In this document: positions 52,362 through 60,199 of the stretch, piece by piece | Layout: each line of letters opens with the position of its first letter | How positions within the stretch are numbered: the first letter of the stretch is position 1 | Assembly: GCA_017459895.1 (NCBI GenBank) | Contig: JAFUCA010000038.1 | Location: 55,545 to 119,544 of the forward strand | DNA length: 64,000 nucleotides | Source: Bacillota bacterium | GTDB taxonomy: Bacteria > Bacillota > Clostridia > Peptostreptococcales > Anaerovoracaceae | Direction of reading: 5' to 3' | Program-made: the position numbers and the translations under genes | The notes under the pieces: generated by a model | The model's database searches: none | What the model was told of the DNA's origin: nothing | The model's input: the letters and a program-made list of their open reading frames with translations, nothing else

Positions 52362-53921
52362 CTACCGCCTCCGACGCGGCACGGTGTGGAGGGACTGCCC
52401 GAACACGTCCTCCAGCGCCTCGGCGATGCCTTCATTATAAGTCGGATGTGGCCGTATGCTGCGGAGCATGTCCTCCACGGTCAGATCGTTGACGATGGCG
52501 GTGGCGAATTCCGCGATCATGTCCGTCGCTCGGGCACACATCATCTGGGCTCCGAGCACTTTGTGGGAAGTCGCATCGGCAACGACTTTGATGAAACCGC
52601 GCTCCTCCCTGGTGATCAGGGATTTCCCATTGGCGCTCATGATGAACTTACCGGCAGCCATCTCGATCCCCTGCTCTTTTGCCTGGGCTTCTGTGATGCC
52701 GACGGTGGCGATCTCCGGGTCGGTATAGACGCCCGCCGGGATCACGTCGATCTTCTGTGCAAAGGCTGGAGCGGCAGCTGCGCTGTCCCCCTGACCCTGC
52801 CCGGCCAGAATCTCCTCCACTGCCCGCGCGCCCTGCGCGGAGGCTGCATGGGCCAGCATGATCCCGCCCGCCAGGTCGCCGATGGCATACACGCCCGGCA
52901 TGGAAGTCCGGAAATGCTCATCCACCGCGACGAATCTGCGGTTCATTCGAATGAAGCTGCCGCCGGCCGCGGGCTCATCCGCCTGCAGCACCGCGACGCC
53001 CTCTCCGAACAGTCCTTCGGTCACCGGCGCTCTTCCGGCGGCAACCAGAACGTACTCCGCGGACAGCTCCTGTGCCTTCCCTTTCTCTTCAAAGGAAACA
53101 CGTACCCAGTCGTCATCCGCGGGCAGGCACTCCTTCACGGAGGCGTTCAGATGGGCCTCCACGCCCCGCTTCTTCAGGATCATTTTCAGATTCTGGGAGA
53201 TCTCCTTATCGAAGTTGTCCAGCAGCTTCGGCAGCGCCTCGATAATGGTGACTTCCGTCCCCAGGTTGGAAAATACGGTAGCAAATTCCACGCCGATGAC
53301 GCCGCCCCCGATGATGATCAGGCTCTGTGGCGCATCCTCCAGAGCAAACAGACCGTCACTGTCCAGCACATGGGGCAGATCCATACCCGGCACCGGGATC
53401 CGGGCCGGCTTCGAGCCCGCCGCCAGGATCACATTCCTGGCGCAGTATACGGCATCAGAAGCGGCCGCGCCGGACTCTCCCGCGCCTTGACTACCTTCAG
53501 CAGCGATGTCGCTGGTCTTTCTATCAGCACCGCTGCTGACCTGCACCCGGTTCAGGCCATCCTGGGCGGAAAGCAATGTTCCCGTGCCTTCCAGGATTGT
53601 GACGCCGTTTGCCTCCAGCAGCTGTTCGATGCCTCCCACCAGCTGATCGACGCTTTCCTGTTTGTATTTCAGGATCTCTTCATAGTCGTAGGCGGCATCC
53701 TCGGCGAACAGACCGAACCGCTGTCCGCAGACTGCTTCCCGGTAAAGGGACGACGCATGGATCATTGCCTTGGCAGGGATGCATCCCCGGTTCAGGCACG
53801 TTCCCCCCACCCGGCGGTTCTCTGCGACGGCAACATTCAGTCCGGCTTTCGCGGCCTTGATCGCAGCCACATAGCCTCCCGGCCCGGCGCCGATCACGAT
53901 CAGATCAAATTCCCTCTTCAT
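52362..53921 (-). CDS. lpdA: Dihydrolipoyl dehydrogenase (glycine cleavage L protein)
   Basis: 519-aa FAD disulfide oxidoreductase. FAD motif VIGAGPGGYVAAIKAAKAG; redox pair C42/C47 in GGTCLNRGCIPAK; NAD motif IIGGGVIGVEF; and the C-terminal RPHPTYNEGIAEA with the catalytic His-Glu. Compared with the usual ~460 residues it has two Ala/Gly/Ser-rich inserts, at ~130-158 and ~375-390. The second holds a GCAAAGGCTG 10-mer (52759). It reoxidises the GcvH lipoyl group. Separated from gcvPB by array C. Confidence 0.93.
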   Translation of the reverse strand: MKREFDLIVIGAGPGGYVAAIKAAKAGLNVAVAENRRVGGTCLNRGCIPAKAMIHASSLYREAVCGQRFGLFAEDAAYDYEEILKYKQESVDQLVGGIEQLLEANGVTILEGTGTLLSAQDGLNRVQVSSGADRKTSDIAAEGSQGAGESGAAASDAVYCARNVILAAGSKPARIPVPGMDLPHVLDSDGLFALEDAPQSLIIIGGGVIGVEFATVFSNLGTEVTIIEALPKLLDNFDKEISQNLKMILKKRGVEAHLNASVKECLPADDDWVRVSFEEKGKAQELSAEYVLVAAGRAPVTEGLFGEGVAVLQADEPAAGGSFIRMNRRFVAVDEHFRTSMPGVYAIGDLAGGIMLAHAASAQGARAVEEILAGQGQGDSAAAAPAFAQKIDVIPAGVYTDPEIATVGITEAQAKEQGIEMAAGKFIMSANGKSLITREERGFIKVVADATSHKVLGAQMMCARATDMIAEFATAIVNDLTVEDMLRSIRPHPTYNEGIAEALEDVFGQSLHTVPRRRR

Positions 53922-54175
53922 ATAATCACCTTTTCACTTTCTCGTTGAACTCTGCCAAATACCGATGTTTTCGCGTAGTTGGCAGAATTAGATGACTCCA
54001 TTTAGCTGAAAACCCGCCAAACTCTGCCAAACAGTTACTCTTAATGCCATTCTGGCAGAGTTTGAGCTGATTTCAAAAAGAAAACTCTGCCAAAATCGCA
54101 TGTTTCTTCAATATTGGCAGAGTTCCTCATTTCGCAATCCTCAGTCTTCAAATCGCAATGTTCATTCCTCAGGCA
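53922..54175. repeat. Palindrome array C between gcvPB and lpdA
   Basis: Three units: 53948-53989 (AACTCTGCCAA / TTGGCAGAATT), 54020-54062 (AACTCTGCCAA / CTGGCAGAGTT) and 54083-54124 (AACTCTGCCAA / TTGGCAGAGTT). Starts are 72 and 63 bp apart, nearly the same spacing as array B. No gene is seen in this gap. Confidence 0.9.
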
Positions 54176-55624
54176 TCATTTTTCAAACGCATATTTCAGC
54201 ACCGGATGACGGGCCGCGCCCACCTCATCCAGCCGGGTGACCGGCGTGCTGTGAGGCGCATGATGCAGGTATTCCGGATCGTCGTGTGCCAGCTGATACA
54301 GGGACCGCAGCACATCAATCGCCTCATCCAGAGTTTCCTTCGTCTCCGTTTCGGTCGGCTCCACCATCAGAGCCTCGTGGACCGTCAGCGGGAAGTACAT
54401 CGTCGGCGGATGGATCCCGTGATCCAGCAGACCCTTGGCGATGTCCATGGCGGATACGCCCGTCTCCTTCAGCAACGCCGAGAGATCCATGACGAATTCG
54501 TGCATGCATACTTCCGTACCAAAGGCAATGTCATACAGATCCCGCAGCTTTGCCATCATGTAGTTGGCGTTCAGGACCGCATTCGCCGATGCCTCCGCGA
54601 TTCCCGCCGCTCCCAGCATCTTGATGTAGGTCAGAGCCTTCACGGCCACCAGGAAGTTGCCATAGAAGTTCTTCATCTCACCGAAGCTCTCCGCGGGTTT
54701 CACGAAGGTCAGCTCGCCGCCGGCAGCTTCCACCACCAGCCCCGGCAGGAACTTCGCCAGATGCTCCTTGCAGCCGACCGGACCTGCGCCCGGGCCGCCG
54801 CCGCCGTGAGGCGTGGAGAAGGTCTTGTGCAGATTCAGGTGCACACAGTCAAAGCCCATATCCGCCGGCCGGGCCACGCCCATGACCGCGTTCAGATTCG
54901 CGCCGTCGTAATACACCTGTCCTCCGCAGGCATGAATGATGTCCGTGATCTCCCGGATGTTCGGATCGAACAGGCCCGCCGTATTCGGATTGGTCAGCAT
55001 GAGACCCGCGATCTGCGCGCCTTCTTCGCTTTCGCACAGTTCCCGGAGCTTGGCCACATCCACGCAGCCCTTTTCATCGGAATCCACATTGATGACCGAC
55101 ATACCCGCCATGACCGCGCTGGCCGGGTTGGTCCCGTGGGCCGAATCCGGAACGATGATCTTCGTCCTTGCGGTATCCCCGTTCGCCAGGTGGTACGCCT
55201 TGATCAGCAGAAGTCCGGTAAATTCCCCGTGTGCTCCCGCCGCCGGCTGCAGTGTGAACCGGGCCATGCCGGTGATCGCCGCCAGCGCCTCCTCGATCTC
55301 GCGGAGCACGCGCAGCGCACCCTGCACCGTATGCAAAGGCTGGAGCGGGTGGATCTGGGTAAATCCCGGAAGGGATGCCGCCGTCTCATTGACCCTGGGA
55401 TTGTATTTCATCGTGCAGGAGCCCAGGGGATAAAATCCGTCGTTGACACCGTGGGCCTTGTGTGCCAGCTCCGTATAATGCCGGGACAGTTCCACCTCCG
55501 GCACCTGAGGCAGGCGCAGGGGTTTTTCCCGCAGGTCCTTCTCCTCAAAAGCATATTCCGGTACGTCGCAGGCTGGGAGCAGGCTGCAGCCCCGGCCTTC
55601 CCTGCTCTTTTCGTAGATCAGCAT
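54176..55624 (-). CDS. gcvPB: Glycine dehydrogenase (decarboxylating) subunit 2
   Basis: 482-aa P-protein beta half. The PLP lysine is in HLNLHKTFSTPHGGGGPG at about residue 270. SCTMKYNPRVNE and FTLQPAAGAHGEFTG are further family motifs. With GcvPA it decarboxylates glycine and loads aminomethyl onto GcvH. It overlaps gcvPA by 7 bp. A GCAAAGGCTG 10-mer at 55333 encodes LQPLH. Confidence 0.95.
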   Translation of the reverse strand: MLIYEKSREGRGCSLLPACDVPEYAFEEKDLREKPLRLPQVPEVELSRHYTELAHKAHGVNDGFYPLGSCTMKYNPRVNETAASLPGFTQIHPLQPLHTVQGALRVLREIEEALAAITGMARFTLQPAAGAHGEFTGLLLIKAYHLANGDTARTKIIVPDSAHGTNPASAVMAGMSVINVDSDEKGCVDVAKLRELCESEEGAQIAGLMLTNPNTAGLFDPNIREITDIIHACGGQVYYDGANLNAVMGVARPADMGFDCVHLNLHKTFSTPHGGGGPGAGPVGCKEHLAKFLPGLVVEAAGGELTFVKPAESFGEMKNFYGNFLVAVKALTYIKMLGAAGIAEASANAVLNANYMMAKLRDLYDIAFGTEVCMHEFVMDLSALLKETGVSAMDIAKGLLDHGIHPPTMYFPLTVHEALMVEPTETETKETLDEAIDVLRSLYQLAHDDPEYLHHAPHSTPVTRLDEVGAARHPVLKYAFEK

Positions 55625-56943
55625 GAGAGCACCTCCTTTACGACGGCAGCGGCCTCATCGATATCGGCCTTCCCGTTCATTTCCGTGCAGCACCAGAGGA
55701 TGCGTTTTCCCTCAGGTCCGTCCAGCGGCAGGCCGCCCAGGATCCCCTTCGCCTCCAGGGCATCCAGGATCTTTCCGGCCGGCACATCGGAGCACGTCAC
55801 AAATTCGTGGAAGAACTCGCCTTCACTGACGGCAAGTCCAGCCTTTGCAAGCTCTGCCGCCATATAATGCGCCTTTGACGCGCACTGGGACGCGACATTC
55901 TTCAGTCCCTCCGGTCCCATGGCCGCCAGATACACACCCACCGCCAGCGCGCAAAGCGCCTGATTGGAGCAGATGTTGCTGGAAGCCTTTTCGCGGCGGA
56001 TGTGCTGCTCCCGGGCCTGCAGGGTCAGAACGTAACCGGTCCGCCCCTCCGTATCCACCGTCTGTCCGACGATCCGCCCGGGGAGCTTGCGCTTCATCGC
56101 ATCGGTCGCTGCCATAAACCCGAGGTACGGTCCGCCAAACGCCATGGGAAGTCCCAAAGGCTGGCCTTCCCCCACCGCAGCATCCGCGCCGTATTCCGCC
56201 GGAGTCTTGAGCACGCCCAGGGAGATCGGATTGACGCCCATGACGAACTTCGCTTTGACGCTGTGAGCGATCTCGCCGATGGCCGCAGCTTCCTCCAGGC
56301 GTCCCGTATAATTCGGATGCTGGATGTAGACGCAGGCCGTCTGATCATCGATCAGCTCCTGCAGCGCAGCGGTGTCGGTGATGCCGTCCTTTTCGGGGAT
56401 CAGCACCAGTTCCATCTCATTGCCGAAGCAGTAGGTCCGGATCGTATCCAGAACCGACGGCTGGATGCAGGAGGAGACCAGCGCTTTGTTTCTCTTTCTC
56501 TCCCGGCACATTGCCACAGCTTCCGCTGCGGCGGTCGCGCCGTCATAGACCGACGCATTGGACACATCCATGCCCGTCAGCTCCGCAATCCCCGTCTGAT
56601 ACTCGAAGATCGACTGGAGCACGCCCTGGCTGATCTCCGCCTGATATGGCGTGTACGCCGTCTGCAGCGTTTCATTCGACAGGACGCTGCAGACCATCGC
56701 CGGGATGTAATGGCGATAGGCTCCGGCGCCCCGGAACACACTGCGGAACACAATATTCTCTGCGGCCATCTGCTCCATCTGCCTCAGAGCCTCCATCTCG
56801 GAAAGCCCCTCCGGCAGAGGCAGCAGGCCGTCATACTTCACGTCACCGGGAATCGCAGCGAAAAGATCTTCGATCTTCTGCATCCCGATCTCACGCAGCA
56901 TCTCCTGTTGCTGCGCGGCTGTATTCGGTACAAAGCTGCCCAT
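55618..56943 (-). CDS. gcvPA: Glycine dehydrogenase (decarboxylating) subunit 1
   Basis: 441-aa P-protein alpha half: FRGAGAYRHYIPAMV, then TAYTPYQAEISQGVLQ, DVSNASVYDGATA and EKASSNICSNQAL. It forms the (alpha-beta)2 decarboxylase with GcvPB. It is 23 nt after gcvH on the same strand. Confidence 0.95.
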   Translation of the reverse strand: MGSFVPNTAAQQQEMLREIGMQKIEDLFAAIPGDVKYDGLLPLPEGLSEMEALRQMEQMAAENIVFRSVFRGAGAYRHYIPAMVCSVLSNETLQTAYTPYQAEISQGVLQSIFEYQTGIAELTGMDVSNASVYDGATAAAEAVAMCRERKRNKALVSSCIQPSVLDTIRTYCFGNEMELVLIPEKDGITDTAALQELIDDQTACVYIQHPNYTGRLEEAAAIGEIAHSVKAKFVMGVNPISLGVLKTPAEYGADAAVGEGQPLGLPMAFGGPYLGFMAATDAMKRKLPGRIVGQTVDTEGRTGYVLTLQAREQHIRREKASSNICSNQALCALAVGVYLAAMGPEGLKNVASQCASKAHYMAAELAKAGLAVSEGEFFHEFVTCSDVPAGKILDALEAKGILGGLPLDGPEGKRILWCCTEMNGKADIDEAAAVVKEVLSC

Positions 56944-56966
56944 AACATTCTACCTCTCTTATGGTC

Positions 56967-57347
56967 TTATTCTGCCTCGCTTTCGACGAAGGCTTCGTAT
57001 TCCTCTGCGGTCATGAATTCGGCCTGATCGGTGACATCCTCTACCTTGATGAACCAGGCGTCGTAGGCGGATTCATTGATCAGCTCCGGAGCATCCAGCA
57101 GCTCTTCATTGATCTCGCAGACGGTTCCGGACACGGGGGAATAGATATCGGAGACCGCCTTGACGGACTCTACATCCGCGAAGGCCGTTTCCACCTCGAC
57201 GGTGTCGCCTTCCTCCGGCAGATTGACAAATACGAGATCCCCCAGCGCATCCTGCGCATAATCGGTGATGCCGATGGTTGCAACGTCGCCTTCCAGCTTG
57301 ACCCATTCGTGGGACTTGGTGTAGCTAAGATCTGTTCTGAATTCCAT
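56967..57347 (-). CDS. gcvH: Glycine cleavage system H protein
   Basis: 126-aa lipoyl carrier. The lipoylated lysine is K63 in [35 protein letters not shown] is the family start. AAGGAGAAGAATC precedes the ATG at 57347; the longer open frame to 57683 overlaps gcvT. Confidence 0.96.
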   Translation of the reverse strand: MEFRTDLSYTKSHEWVKLEGDVATIGITDYAQDALGDLVFVNLPEEGDTVEVETAFADVESVKAVSDIYSPVSGTVCEINEELLDAPELINESAYDAWFIKVEDVTDQAEFMTAEEYEAFVESEAE

Positions 57348-57384
57348 GATTCTTCTCCTTTTAATACTGATATGTGAATGATAA

Positions 57385-58476
57385 TTACTTACTTCTCGTA
57401 TAGAAGGGCAGCGGGATGACCTCCGTCTCCACCTGCCGGCCCCGCACGTCGACGACCAGCTTCGTGCCGATTTCGGCGAAGGCCTTCGGCACTCTCGCCA
57501 TGGCAATGGGCTTTTCGCAGCACGGTGTTTTCGTTCCGGATGTGGTATGTCCGATCCGGTTTCCTTCGGTATCGTAAACATCCTGATGCTCCCGCACGAT
57601 GCCCCGGCCGGTGACCTGCAGTCCGACGCGGACCTCCTCCGGTGCTCCCGCCTCCTCCATCGGCTTCTTGCCGATGAAGTCATCCTTCTTCATCTTGACG
57701 GCAAACCCCAGGCCCGCTTCGATCGGCGAAATATCGTCATCCATCTCATGACCGTACAGGGGCATGCCGGCCTCCATCCGCAGCGTATCCCGTGCTCCCA
57801 GTCCGCAGGGGATCAGGCCGAACTCCCTGCCGGCCTCCAGAAGCGCATCCCACATCTTCTCCGCTCTGGCTGCCGGAAGATACAGCTCCACGCCGTCCTC
57901 TCCGGTATATCCGGTCTTGGAGACGATGCAGGGAATTCCCGCAACCTCCGAGGCGATCTTCGCGTGGTAATATTTCGTCGGAATATCCTCCTCCTTCGCC
58001 AGCTTTTGGATGACATCCATTGCCTTCGGGCCCTGCACCGCGATCTGGGCGTACTGATCGGATACATCGGTGAAGGTCACATCGCCTTGCTGGTGCTCCA
58101 GCATCCACTGGAAATCCTTATCCTTATTGGCGGCGTTGACCACGAGGAAGTACTTGTTTTCGTCCATCTTGTATACGATCAGGTCATCCACGGTGCCGCC
58201 GTGCTCATTGCACATCGGGCTGTACCTGGCCTGCTCCAGGACCATGCTGGTAAAGTCGTTGGTCAGGATCCGGTTCAGATTGGCCAGCGCATCCGGACCC
58301 TCGCAGAGGATCTCTCCCATATGGGAAACGTCAAACATACCGACCGCCGTACGTACCGCCAGGTGCTCCTTGTTGACACCCGTACCGTACTGGACCGGCA
58401 GAATATAACCGGCGAAGGGAACCATCTTGCCGCCCGCCTTGACGTGCGCATTATAGAGGGGTGTTTTTAATTCCAT
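57385..58476 (-). CDS. gcvT: Glycine cleavage system T protein (aminomethyltransferase)
   Basis: 363-aa tetrahydrofolate-dependent aminomethyltransferase: [29 protein letters not shown], then [17 protein letters not shown] and [19 protein letters not shown]. The start at 58476 has AAGGAGAAC upstream; the longer frame lies over the DUF1015 gene. It transfers the C1 unit to folate and releases ammonia. Confidence 0.95.
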   Translation of the reverse strand: MELKTPLYNAHVKAGGKMVPFAGYILPVQYGTGVNKEHLAVRTAVGMFDVSHMGEILCEGPDALANLNRILTNDFTSMVLEQARYSPMCNEHGGTVDDLIVYKMDENKYFLVVNAANKDKDFQWMLEHQQGDVTFTDVSDQYAQIAVQGPKAMDVIQKLAKEEDIPTKYYHAKIASEVAGIPCIVSKTGYTGEDGVELYLPAARAEKMWDALLEAGREFGLIPCGLGARDTLRMEAGMPLYGHEMDDDISPIEAGLGFAVKMKKDDFIGKKPMEEAGAPEEVRVGLQVTGRGIVREHQDVYDTEGNRIGHTTSGTKTPCCEKPIAMARVPKAFAEIGTKLVVDVRGRQVETEVIPLPFYTRSK

Positions 58477-58489
58477 AGTATCGTTCTCC

Positions 58490-59704
58490 TTATTTGATCT
58501 TTCTGGCTTCGATGTAATAGCGTTTATCCGCGGCATGCCCCATGGAAAAGGTCTTGCGCGGCAGCGGTCCGTCGGCCGCGATGGACCGGAACAGATCATT
58601 CTTATCCATGGCCGGAAGCAGCAGCGCGATGCAGCCCGGCTTCTTTCCCAGTTCGATGGTAATGTCATCGCCGTGGACGTAATCGATGCGTCCGCCCTTT
58701 CGCTTCAAATAATCATCGAGGAAAGGCTGGAGTGTCCCGACTTCCAGCTGCGCTGCAGGCTGCGGGATGGTCAGGATCCCTTCCTTCTTTTCCCAGGCGT
58801 AGCGGATGCTGTGGCCTTCCCCCTCGCCTTCATGAGTGCCCGGATAGCAGGCCGCAAGTTCCGTCAGCACGTCCTGGGGATCCACATCGAACAGAACCCG
58901 GTGGATCGGTTCAAATTCCAGGGCATCGTCGTAGAGGTTGACCACCTCCACCAGAGCGTATCTGGACAGCGCCGCCGACGGAAGGCCTTTGGCCTTTTCT
59001 TCCTCATAATGGGCCTTGGCGGATGCCAGTGAATGGTTGCCGTCACCGACCGCGAAGAGCAAAGGCTGGCCCTCCGCCAGTTTCGATAACGACTCAGACA
59101 CCGCCAGCTTTTGCGCATCTGAGAGCAGCATTCCCTTCGCGTGGCCGCCGCCCTCCATCAGATCGAAATCGTAGAGGACATCATCTGAAGCCGCCAGAGG
59201 ACCGATCACGGTGTTATCCGGATCGTCGATCAGCAGCATGATGTGGGGCAGCTCCAGGGACGCGTTCCTGCGCACCGCCTGCCGGGGCGGGATCCGTTCG
59301 AGGACCGTGCCCTCCGTGGCCCGAACCAGCGACTGGCTGTCCGCGGAATAATCATACTCTTCGAGATCGATCCTGCCGATGACGCCCCGGCGGATCCGTC
59401 CGTCGCTTTGCGTCCGCTCCAGGTAGATCATCGCGTCCGGGTACTCCTGAAAAACGCCGTCTTCCTGATAGCGGAGCATCGTCTCATTGATCTTCGCGAT
59501 GTGCTCCTCGGTGTGCCCGTCCGACAGCTGGGCCTCCGGCAGGATCAGCCGCAAAGCCGAGGCCTGGTCCGCAACCGCCGCCTCGACACGCTCCCAGTAC
59601 TCCGGCTGAGATGTGAACTGATCACAGGCAACCACGGCCCATGTTTCAAAGTTCTTCGCAGCAGGCAGGAGAATGTCGGCTGGGGAAAATCCTGTTTTGT
59701 TCAT
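58490..59704 (-). CDS. DUF1015 family protein
   Basis: 404-aa DUF1015 protein: WAVVACDQFTSQPEYWERVE near the N-terminus, HIMLLIDDPDNTVIG, and the conserved FAVGDGNHSLASAKAHYEE. The family is predicted to be HTH-linked or kinase-like and is often near serine/glycine genes; its biochemistry is not settled. As first gene behind the glycine riboswitch and 13 nt before gcvT, it is part of the glycine response. Confidence 0.82.
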   Translation of the reverse strand: MNKTGFSPADILLPAAKNFETWAVVACDQFTSQPEYWERVEAAVADQASALRLILPEAQLSDGHTEEHIAKINETMLRYQEDGVFQEYPDAMIYLERTQSDGRIRRGVIGRIDLEEYDYSADSQSLVRATEGTVLERIPPRQAVRRNASLELPHIMLLIDDPDNTVIGPLAASDDVLYDFDLMEGGGHAKGMLLSDAQKLAVSESLSKLAEGQPLLFAVGDGNHSLASAKAHYEEEKAKGLPSAALSRYALVEVVNLYDDALEFEPIHRVLFDVDPQDVLTELAACYPGTHEGEGEGHSIRYAWEKKEGILTIPQPAAQLEVGTLQPFLDDYLKRKGGRIDYVHGDDITIELGKKPGCIALLLPAMDKNDLFRSIAADGPLPRKTFSMGHAADKRYYIEARKIK

Positions 59705-59734
59705 TCAATATCACGCTTCCTTTCATCATGACCT

Positions 59735-59910
59735 AAAAAAGAGGAGAATAATGCGCATTCGCTTATTCTCCTCTGTCGCTTCTCCAGAGTTCGTCCAGAT
59801 CTGATCCCTGTTGCCTGAGAGTTTCAGCGGCTTTCCCGGCCGCCTTGCCCCTTCGGCGTCCCGCCCGGCGAATCAGCCCGGCGCGGATCTCTCACAGACC
59901 CTTCATCCGT
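59735..59910 (-). ncRNA. Glycine riboswitch, single aptamer, with terminator
   Basis: On the minus strand: GGGTCTGTGAGAGATCCG, then GCCGAAGGGGCAA, CTGAAACTCTCAGGCAACAG and CTCTGGAGA, the conserved glycine aptamer core. Only one aptamer copy is seen. The expression platform is AGAGGAGAATAA (59774-59763) pairing with TTATTCTCCTCT (59751-59740), ending in TTTTTT. Glycine binding should allow read-through into the DUF1015-gcvTH-gcvPA-gcvPB(-lpdA) genes. Confidence 0.93.
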
Positions 59911-59927
59911 TTTTCTTCTGTGATTTT

Positions 59928-59955
59928 ATAATATCATTATTTTCTGAAAATGCAA
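59928..59955 (-). promoter_or_regulatory. Promoter of the glycine operon
   Basis: On the minus strand, TTGCAT (59955-59950), a 16-bp spacer and TATTAT (59933-59928) preceded by TGA. Confidence 0.6.
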
Positions 59956-59979
59956 GGGGGTTTTTTATCCAATTACCGG

Positions 59980-60199
59980 AATTCCTTATTTCACCCCTAT
60001 TTCATCTGCCAAATAAGGAATTTACGTTTCATTCTGTCCTGAGCGAGGAATTTCGCAGCCGTTCTTCCTCCTGAGCACATCCATATTCCTTAAAAAGGCT
60101 GTAGCTTACGGTTGTTTTAAGGAACCTGATTCTAGCTGTAATTCACTGACAGGAACAATTCACTAAAAACAGGCCCCCTCATAGAGATTTTAAGGAATT
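59980..60199. repeat. Palindrome array F beside the surface-protein gene
   Basis: Three 43-bp units: 59980-60022 (AATTCCTTATT / AATAAGGAATT, perfect), 60084-60126 (TATTCCTTAAA / TTTAAGGAACC) and 60157-60199 (AATTCACTAAA / TTTAAGGAATT). Starts are 104 and 73 bp apart. The last right arm encodes the final residues and stop of the surface protein. The arms are the same family as array E. Confidence 0.85.

Larger units (their letters stand above)
289..59068. repeat. Dispersed 10-mer GCAAAGGCTG, 25 exact copies
   Basis: Plus-orientation copies start at 289, 9049, 13189, 17278, 18759, 22848, 35677, 41957, 43612, 46263, 52759, 55333 and 59059. Reverse copies (CAGCCTTTGC) start at 8554, 13743, 19575, 24032, 32929, 32971, 35736, 41973, 44807, 46340, 49958 and 55839. 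Flanks prefer T before and G after (TGCAAAGGCTGG). The one-base variant GCAAAAGCTG occurs at 35719, 49028, 51334 and 59105. 20 copies are in genes and 5 between genes. Confidence 0.9.
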
